Shown here piece after piece: positions 1 to 4,857 of a stretch of DNA of 13,517 nucleotides (position 1 is its first letter; every line of letters starts with the position of its first letter). Source of the stretch: Pseudofrankia asymbiotica. Lineage in GTDB: Bacteria; Actinomycetota; Actinomycetes; Frankiales; Frankiaceae. The stretch is from assembly GCF_001983105.1 (NCBI RefSeq), contig NZ_MOMC01000017.1, positions 4,158 through 17,674 of the forward strand, read 5' to 3'. The position numbers were made by a program, and so were the translations under genes. A model generated the notes under the pieces. That model searched no databases and was not told the DNA's origin. It worked only from the letters and a program-made list of their open reading frames with translations.

Positions 1-1
1 C

Positions 2-109
2 GGCGGCAACACCTTCGCGGCGCTGATGGACGCCGTCCGGGTGTGCTCGCTCGGCCAGATCACCGAGGGGTTCTTCGAGGTCGGTGGCCAGTACCGCCGC
101 AACGTCTAG
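2..109 (+). CDS. C-terminal fragment of a coenzyme-B12-dependent acyl-CoA mutase (methylmalonyl/isobutyryl-CoA mutase family)
   Basis: Only the last 35 codons are present; the gene enters from the left edge and ends at TAG 107-109. The readable peptide contains VCSLGQITEGFFEVGGQYRR and ends in RNV. I recognise this as the end of the substrate-binding large domain of methylmalonyl-CoA and isobutyryl-CoA mutases, including IcmA and the fused IcmF. Family members use adenosylcobalamin to rearrange the carbon skeleton of branched acyl-CoAs in the cytoplasm. With no catalytic part in the window I cannot tell which substrate it uses or whether it is a fused form. A MarR regulator follows in the same direction 288 bases later. 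The match rests on one short conserved tail, so the family call is fairly firm and the subfamily is open. Confidence 0.75.
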   Translation, partial: GGNTFAALMDAVRVCSLGQITEGFFEVGGQYRRNV

Positions 110-138
110 GCGCCGAGCGGTCGCGCAGGCCGACCCCC

Positions 139-193
139 GGGGCTGCCGGCGACCGGGGCTGCCGGCGACCGGGGCTGCCGGCGACCGGGGCTG
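139..193. repeat. Tandem repeat, 16-bp unit, three full copies plus 7 bases, noncoding
   Basis: The unit GGGGCTGCCGGCGACC starts at 139, 155 and 171 with no differences. A seven-base partial copy follows at 187-193. It lies between the mutase stop codon and the MarR gene, so it encodes no protein that I can support. The copies adjoin with no spacers, which makes this a minisatellite and not a CRISPR array. Confidence 0.95.
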
Positions 194-210
194 GCGGGCG
201 CGACGGGTGA

Positions 211-246
211 TACCGATGGGTAGGTACGGTGGTACCGGTGGGTAGG
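211..246. promoter_or_regulatory. Paired direct repeat TACCGRTGGGTAGG, possible operator
   Basis: TACCGATGGGTAGG at 211-224 recurs as TACCGGTGGGTAGG at 233-246, with one difference in 14 bases. The repeats start 22 bases apart, about two turns of the helix, so a protein could bind both on one face. The site lies 152 bases upstream of the MarR start codon. Its role as an operator is inferred from position and spacing only. Confidence 0.4.
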
Positions 247-288
247 GTGTGGCGTCAGCCGCGCCGCGCGCGGCGGCGCCGTTTTGCC

Positions 289-303
289 TTGACGTCCGGA
301 CGT
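289..303 (+). promoter_or_regulatory. TTGACG -35-like element overlapped by a perfect 12-bp palindrome (possible MarR autoregulatory site)
   Basis: TTGACG at 289-294 resembles a sigma-70 -35 box. No good -10 box appears at the usual distance: bases 312-317 read AATGAG. The perfect palindrome ACGTCCGGACGT at 292-303 overlaps the hexamer. MarR proteins usually bind short palindromes over their own promoters, so this is a reasonable autoregulatory operator. The promoter itself is weakly supported. Confidence 0.35.
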
Positions 304-384
304 GGGATGCAATGAGCACCACCCACCGTGACCACAGGCCGAGACCCGCGTCGACGGTGGCCCCCGTCGACGCCAGCACCCGCC

Positions 385-388
385 GGAG
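385..388 (+). promoter_or_regulatory. Ribosome binding site fixing the MarR GTG start
   Basis: GGAG at 385-388 lies nine bases before GTG 398-400. No comparable site precedes the other nearby starts, which decides the start codon. Confidence 0.6.
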
Positions 389-397
389 CGCAGTATC

Positions 398-904
398 GTG
401 CCGCCGCGCAAGCCCCTCCCGTTCGACCCGATCGCCGAGGCGCGACGGCAGTGGTCCGCGCACGGATGGGCGCAGGCCGCCGACGGGATGGCCGCCGTCA
501 CCTCACTGATGCGTGCCCAGCAGATCGTGCTGGCCCGCGTCGACGAGGTGCTGCGGCCGTTCGAGCTGACGTTCGCCCGCTACGAGGTGCTGATGCTGCT
601 GCTGTTCAGCCGCAGCGGCTCGCTCCCGCTCAACCGGATCGGCGTCCGCCTGCAGGTCCACCCGACGAGCGTCACCAGCGCCGTCGACCGGCTCGAGACA
701 CGCGGCCACGTGCGCCGCACCCCACACCCGACCGACCGGCGCGCGATCCTCGCCGAGATCACCGAGGAGGGCCGGGCGACCGCGCTCGCAGCCACCGAGA
801 AGCTCAACGACACCGTCTTCGCGGAGCCCGGACTGCCCGACGGCGGCATCGACACCCTCGTCGGCCTGCTCAACGAGATGCGCCAGGCCGCGGGCGACTT
901 CTAG
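398..904 (+). CDS. MarR-family winged-helix transcriptional regulator
   Basis: A 168-residue cytoplasmic DNA-binding protein, slightly longer than a typical MarR. The likely winged helix-turn-helix covers about residues 60-125. The recognition-helix region is HPTSVTSAVDRLETRG (88-103), followed by the wing RTPHPTDRRAILAEIT (107-122). The wing carries the family's D-x-R (D113, R115). The first 35 residues and the C-terminal helices should form the dimer interface. The start is GTG 398 because GGAG lies nine bases upstream. The gene follows an acyl-CoA mutase; I recall MarR genes beside isobutyryl-CoA mutase genes in Streptomyces, so a link to acyl-CoA metabolism is plausible but unproven. Its last codons lie inside a hairpin that also ends the convergent response-regulator gene. 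The ligand is unknown. Confidence 0.9.
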   Translation: MPPRKPLPFDPIAEARRQWSAHGWAQAADGMAAVTSLMRAQQIVLARVDEVLRPFELTFARYEVLMLLLFSRSGSLPLNRIGVRLQVHPTSVTSAVDRLETRGHVRRTPHPTDRRAILAEITEEGRATALAATEKLNDTVFAEPGLPDGGIDTLVGLLNEMRQAAGDF

Positions 905-934
905 GCACCCAGGTGCCTAGAAGTCGCCCGCGGC
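887..934. terminator. Perfect 23-bp inverted repeat covering both convergent stop codons, probable bidirectional terminator
   Basis: Bases 887-909 are the exact reverse complement of 912-934, leaving a two-base loop (910-911). The left arm contains the MarR stop TAG 902-904 and the right arm contains the response-regulator stop TAG 919-917. Because the arms are identical when each strand is read, both genes end GAC TTC TAG and both proteins end AAGDF. No T-run follows, as is common for GC-rich actinomycete terminators. The structure is certain; the terminator role is inferred from the convergent genes. Confidence 0.85.
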
Positions 935-1798
935 GGGGCGGGCGGCCGAGCCCGCGGCGCCTGGGGTGCCCGGGGTGACGAGACCGGTCTCGTAGGCGAC
1001 GACGACGGCCTGCGCGCGGTCGCGCAGGCGCAGCTTGGCCAGGATGCGGGCGACGTGGGTCTTCACCGTCGCCTCGCTCAGCTGGAAGGCGACGGCGAGC
1101 TCGGCGTTGCTCTGGCCGGTCGCGAGCAGGCGCAGGACCTCCAGCTCCCGCGGGGTGAGCGTGGCCAGGTCGCGGTGGATCGCGCCGGCCTGCCGGCCGG
1201 GGGCGGCGAACCGCTCGACGAGGCGGCGGGTGATCGTCGGGGCGAGCAGCGCGTCGCCGGCGCGCACCAGCCGGACCGCCGCGACGAGCTGCTCGGGCGT
1301 CACGTCCTTGAGGAGGAAGCCGCTCGCGCCGGCGGCCAGCGCCGCGTAGACGTACCGGTCGAGGTCGAACGTCGTCAACATGATCACGCGCGGCGACGCG
1401 TCCGCGCCCGCCAGGATCCGCCGTGCCGCCTCCAGGCCGTCCATCTCGGGCATCCGGATGTCCATGAGCACGACGTCGGGCCTGGTCCGGCGGACCGCCT
1501 CGACGGCGCGCACCCCGTCGGCCGCCTCGGCGACCACCTCGATCCCGTCGGCCGTCAGGATCATCCGGAAGCCCGCCCTTACCAGCGCCTGGTCATCGGC
1601 GATCACCACCCGCGGCCTGGGCGATCCGCCGTCCGGCCTCGACGCCGCGGCGGGGCCGGCCACGTCCACGGCCGACCGCGGGCCCGCGCCGCGTAGCCCG
1701 CCTGGCCCACCCGGGCTGCCTGGCCCACCCGGGCTGCCTGGCCCACCCGGGCTGTCCGGGCTGCCGGCGCTCTCGTCCGTGGGAACGTTCGGGCTCAC
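917..1798 (-). CDS. NarL/LuxR-type two-component response regulator
   Basis: A 293-residue cytoplasmic regulator. The receiver domain covers about residues 63-180, with acidic pair D68/D69, phospho-acceptor D113 (VVLMDIRMPE), T142 and K164. The C-terminal LuxR helix-turn-helix begins at LTPRELEVLRLL and includes SEATVKTHVARILAKL, so the protein should bind DNA when phosphorylated by the adjacent kinase. I chose GTG 1798 because it overlaps the kinase stop in a GTGA junction, the usual sign of translational coupling. This start gives a roughly 60-residue N-terminal extension, rich in Gly/Pro/Ser and containing three tandem GSPGGP units, which family members lack. In-frame GTG codons at residues 44 and 46 would remove most of it, but I see no ribosome binding site there. 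Likely targets are the divergent ABC exporter genes. Confidence 0.92.
   Translation of the reverse strand: MSPNVPTDESAGSPDSPGGPGSPGGPGSPGGPGGLRGAGPRSAVDVAGPAAASRPDGGSPRPRVVIADDQALVRAGFRMILTADGIEVVAEAADGVRAVEAVRRTRPDVVLMDIRMPEMDGLEAARRILAGADASPRVIMLTTFDLDRYVYAALAAGASGFLLKDVTPEQLVAAVRLVRAGDALLAPTITRRLVERFAAPGRQAGAIHRDLATLTPRELEVLRLLATGQSNAELAVAFQLSEATVKTHVARILAKLRLRDRAQAVVVAYETGLVTPGTPGAAGSAARPAAGDF
1701..1754 (-). repeat. Three identical 18-bp repeats encoding GSPGGP units in the response regulator
   Basis: CCTGGCCCACCCGGGCTG (plus strand) begins at 1701, 1719 and 1737 with no differences between copies. Read on the coding strand each copy adds one collagen-like GSPGGP unit to the N-terminal extension. 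The period is a multiple of three, so changes in copy number would keep the reading frame. Confidence 0.95.
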
Positions 1799-3618
1799 GA
1801 GGACGTACTTTTCAGCGAGCCGGGCGCGGCGTCCAGCGGGCCGGCTGGCCCGGCCTCGAGCGGGATCTGGGCGCGGACGCCGAACCCGCCGAGCGGGAGC
1901 CGGCCAGCCCACAGCGAGCCGCCGTAGACGGCGAGCCGCTCCCGCAGGCCGACCAGACCGGCGCCGCCGCCGGATCCGGCGACCGCGGTCGGCCGCCCGC
2001 CGTTGTCGGTCACCTCGAGGCGCAGCTCGGCGGGCCGGCGGTCGACGACGATCCTGACGCGGGCGCCGGAGGCGTGCCTGACGGCGTTGGTCAGTGCCTC
2101 CTGCACCACCCGGAACGCGGCCAGGTCGACGCCGGGCGGCAGCTCCACCGGTGTCCCTGCCTCCACCGGTGTCCCCGTCGTGACCAGCTCGACGTTCACC
2201 CCCGCCGCCCTGACCCTGCCGACCAGCGTCGCCAGCTGGCCGAGGCCGGGTTGGGGCGCGAGGTCGTCGTCCGTCGGACCCGTGGTGCCGTCCGCCGCCG
2301 CCCCGACGGGCGCATGCCACCCAGAGCCGCCCGCCGCGCCGTCGGCGGCGGCTCGGCCGGCACCGGCCGGCGTGGCGGCCACCCCGGCCGCCTCGGAGCC
2401 ATTGCCATCTCTGTCCTCACCATCCTCGCCGCCGCCGGGCAGGCTCGGTCCGGCGGTGGCCGGTGTCTCGGCGTCCGCCATGGTGAGGAGGCCCATCACG
2501 TGGCGCAGCTCGGTCATGGCCGCCCGGCCGCTGCTCTCGACGGCGAGCATCGCCTCCCGAGCCTGGTCCGGCGCCGCGTCCAGGACCTTGCGGGCCGCGC
2601 CGGCCTGGATGATCATCACGCTGACGCTGTGGGTGACCACATCGTGTAGCTCCCGCGCGATGCGGGCCCGTTCCTGCTCGACCGCCCGCCGGCTGGCGGC
2701 CTCCTGCTCCGCGGCGACGACGCTAGCCCGTTGCTGACGCAGGTGGATCGCATTGGCCGCGAGCCCGATGAGGACCAGCACGATGAAGGGCAGGTAGACC
2801 GGCCGGAAGTCGGGGATGTTGTCCTTCGGGAACGCGACTACCTGCGCGGCACCGACCAGGACGCTCGCCACCGCCAGCGCCCGGTGCGGGCTGTAGACGG
2901 CGGCGCTGTAGGCCGCGACCAGCAGTGCGACGAACGTGAACGGGATCGCGTCCTCGACGGTGACGCCCCGGTGGAACGCGACAGTGGCCGCCAGCACCGC
3001 CCAGTAGGCGGCGAGCGGTCGCCAGCGGCGCGCGACCAGCGGCAGCGCGACCAGCACCGCGGCGATCAGCTGCCAGTACGGAACCGCCTCAGGCTGGAGA
3101 TCGAACAGCCACGGCCGCTGAAAGGGATCGCCGTCGGCGGCGTCGGGTGCGTCCGCCGGGTCGTCGGGCAGGTCCGTGGGGCCGGCAGGTACGTCCGTGG
3201 GCCCGGCGGGCGCGTAGGCCGGGCCCACGGGCGCGTAGGCCGGACCGGTGGGCGCGTAGGCCGGACCGGTGGGATCCGCGGCGGCTCCGGGGCGCGCGGT
3301 CACCTGGCCGCCGGAACGGACGGGGTCCGGCGGGGCCGGCCGATCGGGCCGGGCCGGGGGGACCAGCCCGTCAGCCCGCGCCACGGCCGCCGCCGACTGG
3401 GCCGACGGCAACCGCGGGACCACCAGGCTGCCACCGTTGCGCGCGGCGACCAGCGTCGCCGCGACCAGCACGAACGCGAGGATCCCGTCCGCCATCCACG
3501 CCCACGGCGACAGCCGCGCCGGCAGGCCGCCGGCCCCCCGCCAGGGCCCGAGGCCCGGCCACCGCCACCGGACTCCGGCGGCACGCCGCCGGAGTCCGGG
3601 CGGGTCCGTGGTCGTCAT
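1795..3618 (-). CDS. Membrane sensor histidine kinase (HisKA_3 / NarL-partner type)
   Basis: A 607-residue membrane protein that should autophosphorylate and pass phosphate to the regulator encoded next to it. Membrane segments are visible at about 42-60, 182-197, 201-216, 225-242, 246-263 and 273-291. A long Pro/Ala loop (about 64-180) contains three PAYAP repeats. A coiled stretch leads to the HisKA_3 box ERARIARELHDVVTHSV, with phospho-acceptor H325. The ATPase domain has N box QEALTNAVRH (506-515), DNGG (538-541) and GLVGLRERL (555-563). A Gly/Ala/Asp-rich linker (about 383-455) separates the two halves. I chose ATG 3618; the frame is open further upstream, but that part is Arg-rich and unlike coding sequence. 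ATG 3495 is another possible start. A strong hairpin lies in codons 7-17. The stimulus is unknown; the divergent exporter suggests envelope stress or an antimicrobial. Confidence 0.9.
   Translation of the reverse strand: MTTTDPPGLRRRAAGVRWRWPGLGPWRGAGGLPARLSPWAWMADGILAFVLVAATLVAARNGGSLVVPRLPSAQSAAAVARADGLVPPARPDRPAPPDPVRSGGQVTARPGAAADPTGPAYAPTGPAYAPVGPAYAPAGPTDVPAGPTDLPDDPADAPDAADGDPFQRPWLFDLQPEAVPYWQLIAAVLVALPLVARRWRPLAAYWAVLAATVAFHRGVTVEDAIPFTFVALLVAAYSAAVYSPHRALAVASVLVGAAQVVAFPKDNIPDFRPVYLPFIVLVLIGLAANAIHLRQQRASVVAAEQEAASRRAVEQERARIARELHDVVTHSVSVMIIQAGAARKVLDAAPDQAREAMLAVESSGRAAMTELRHVMGLLTMADAETPATAGPSLPGGGEDGEDRDGNGSEAAGVAATPAGAGRAAADGAAGGSGWHAPVGAAADGTTGPTDDDLAPQPGLGQLATLVGRVRAAGVNVELVTTGTPVEAGTPVELPPGVDLAAFRVVQEALTNAVRHASGARVRIVVDRRPAELRLEVTDNGGRPTAVAGSGGGAGLVGLRERLAVYGGSLWAGRLPLGGFGVRAQIPLEAGPAGPLDAAPGSLKSTSS
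3208..3264 (-). repeat. Three-copy 21-bp repeat encoding PAYAP units in the kinase sensor loop
   Basis: The 15-base core GGGCGCGTAGGCCGG occurs at 3208, 3229 and 3250, a 21-base period, with six variable bases between cores. On the coding strand it gives PAYAP followed by TG, VG or AG. It lies in the loop after the first membrane helix, which is predicted to face outward. The divergence between copies suggests it is older than the exact repeats elsewhere in the window. Confidence 0.9.
3568..3599 (-). other. Perfect 14-bp hairpin in the first codons of the histidine kinase
   Basis: Bases 3568-3581 are the exact reverse complement of 3586-3599, with a four-base loop (3582-3585). With the ATG 3618 start it lies at codons 7-17 of the kinase mRNA and encodes PGLRRRAAGVR. 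A stem this GC-rich close to a start codon would be expected to slow translation. It could instead be a leader element if translation begins at ATG 3495. Confidence 0.85.
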
Positions 3619-3798
3619 CGCCGAGATCACCGGCCCGCATCCGTCCGAGCGGACGCCGGCCCGCGCGCGGCCAGGGAGGAGGCCGGCCCGTGTCTGGACG
3701 CGGAGGACGCCGGCCCGCGGTCGGCCAGAAGGAACACCGTCCCAGTGTGGCAAGTCGGCACCCGGTCGGCGTCCGTCCCGGGCGGGAGCGCCGGGCGC

Positions 3799-3822
3799 CG
3801 CGTACATCGGTCGCGTACATCG
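3799..3822. promoter_or_regulatory. Direct repeat CGCGTACATCG x2, possible response-regulator site
   Basis: CGCGTACATCG occurs at 3799-3809 and 3812-3822, a period of 13 bases. It lies about 140 bases upstream of the exporter start and 180 bases upstream of the kinase start. It contains some of the few A/T-richer bases in the gap. A binding role is inferred. Confidence 0.35.
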
Positions 3823-3943
3823 CATGGATGACGCGCGGCCCGGATCGGCCGGCTGGGCGAGCCGGCGTCGCCATCGCGGGCGACGCGCGCCGGCCCGGCC
3901 CGCGCCTAGCGTCCCGTCCGTCGAGATCACCCACCGAAACCAT

Positions 3944-3948
3944 GGAGG
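3944..3948 (+). promoter_or_regulatory. Strong ribosome binding site for the ABC ATPase
   Basis: GGAGG at 3944-3948 lies nine bases before GTG 3958. The ATG at 3942 is out of frame with the gene, so the GTG is the start. Confidence 0.75.
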
Positions 3949-3957
3949 ACGACGGAC

Positions 3958-4857
3958 GTGACCACACCCAGCAGCCCGACCCCAGCCGGGCCGCCCGGCG
4001 CGGCGCCGGCCCAGGGCCGTCCCGAGAGGGCACAGCAGGCCGGCGCCGGCACCTGGACCGCCGCGGGCGATCCCGTCATCGAGGCGCGCGGGCTGACCAA
4101 GGCCTACGGCACCGGGGCGCCGGCGCTGGTGGATGTCTCACTGACGGTGCGGGCCGGTGAGGCGGTGGCGATCGTCGGCCCGTCGGGCAGCGGCAAGTCG
4201 ACCCTGCTCAACCTGATCGCCGGGCTGGACCGGCCGACGGCGGGCAGCGTGACCGTGGGCGGCGAGCGCATCGACCAGATGAGCGAGACCGCGTCGGCCC
4301 GCTACCGGCGGGCCGGCGTCGGCATGGTCTTCCAGTTCTTCAACCTGCTCGACGACCTGACCGTCCTCGACAACATCCTGCTGCCGGCCCAGCTCGCCGG
4401 GCTGGACCGCGCCAGGGCCCGCCAGCGGGCCGCCGACCTGCTGGGCTACCTGGGCATCGCCCGGCACGCCGCGGCCTACCCGGGCCGGCTGTCCGGCGGG
4501 GAGCGCCAGCGGGTCGCCGTCGCCCGCGCCCTGATGAACAGCCCGGCGGTGCTGCTGGCCGACGAGCCGACCGGTGCCCTCGACCGCGGGGCGGCCCGAG
4601 ACGTCCAGCAGCTCCTCGTCGACCTGGGCCGAGAGGGCCTGACGATCGTGCTGGTCACCCACGACATCGCCCTGGCGCGGGCGTGCGCCACCAGGACGGT
4701 CGAGCTGGTCGACGGCGCGGTCGCCCGCGACGTGCTGGTGTCCCGAGGGCTGACACCGACGGGAGACACACCGTTCACCGGTCCTACCGCGCTCACCGGA
4801 CACGCCGGCATCACCGGAGGAACCGCCGCGGCGGGGGACGGGGCGGTGGCCCGGTGA
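3958..4857 (+). CDS. ABC transporter ATP-binding protein, MacB/LolD type
   Basis: A 299-residue cytoplasmic ATPase that powers the permease encoded next. All motifs are intact: Walker A GPSGSGKST (74-82, K80), Q-loop at Q126 in VFQFFNLL, signature LSGGERQ (178-184), Walker B VLLADEP with D202 and E203, and H-loop H235 in LVTHD. The sequence around the Q-loop and the ADEPTGALD stretch are typical of the MacB/LolD/FtsE group, which pairs with FtsX-type permeases. The first 38 residues are a Pro/Ala-rich leader not needed for the fold, and the last 45 are a Thr/Gly-rich tail. The start is GTG 3958 with GGAGG nine bases upstream. The stop overlaps the permease start in a GTGA junction. The substrate cannot be read from the sequence. 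Confidence 0.95.
   Translation: MTTPSSPTPAGPPGAAPAQGRPERAQQAGAGTWTAAGDPVIEARGLTKAYGTGAPALVDVSLTVRAGEAVAIVGPSGSGKSTLLNLIAGLDRPTAGSVTVGGERIDQMSETASARYRRAGVGMVFQFFNLLDDLTVLDNILLPAQLAGLDRARARQRAADLLGYLGIARHAAAYPGRLSGGERQRVAVARALMNSPAVLLADEPTGALDRGAARDVQQLLVDLGREGLTIVLVTHDIALARACATRTVELVDGAVARDVLVSRGLTPTGDTPFTGPTALTGHAGITGGTAAAGDGAVAR

Larger units (their letters stand above)
3619..3957. promoter_or_regulatory. Divergent intergenic region between sensor kinase and ABC exporter
   Basis: This 339-base stretch separates two outward-facing operons and should hold both promoters. I see no convincing -35/-10 pair on either strand and no protein gene with normal codon use. Its clearest element is the direct repeat at 3799-3822. 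The response regulator encoded next door is the natural candidate to bind here, by analogy with other exporter-linked two-component systems; that is inference. Confidence 0.5.

Noticed and set aside
139..193. Possible small CRISPR array.
   Set aside because: The 16-bp units adjoin without spacers, are too short for CRISPR repeats, and no cas genes are nearby.
263..274. Palindrome GCCGCGCGCGGC upstream of the MarR gene as an operator.
   Set aside because: It is a simple GC alternation of a kind expected by chance in this composition.
1799..2320. Upstream extension of the response-regulator frame on the minus strand.
   Set aside because: It is an Arg/Gly-rich reading of the histidine kinase gene in another frame. 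The kinase ATPase motifs occupy the same bases.
3619..3930. Upstream extension of the kinase frame on the minus strand.
   Set aside because: Arg/Pro-rich, no membrane or domain features, and it would fill the divergent promoter gap.
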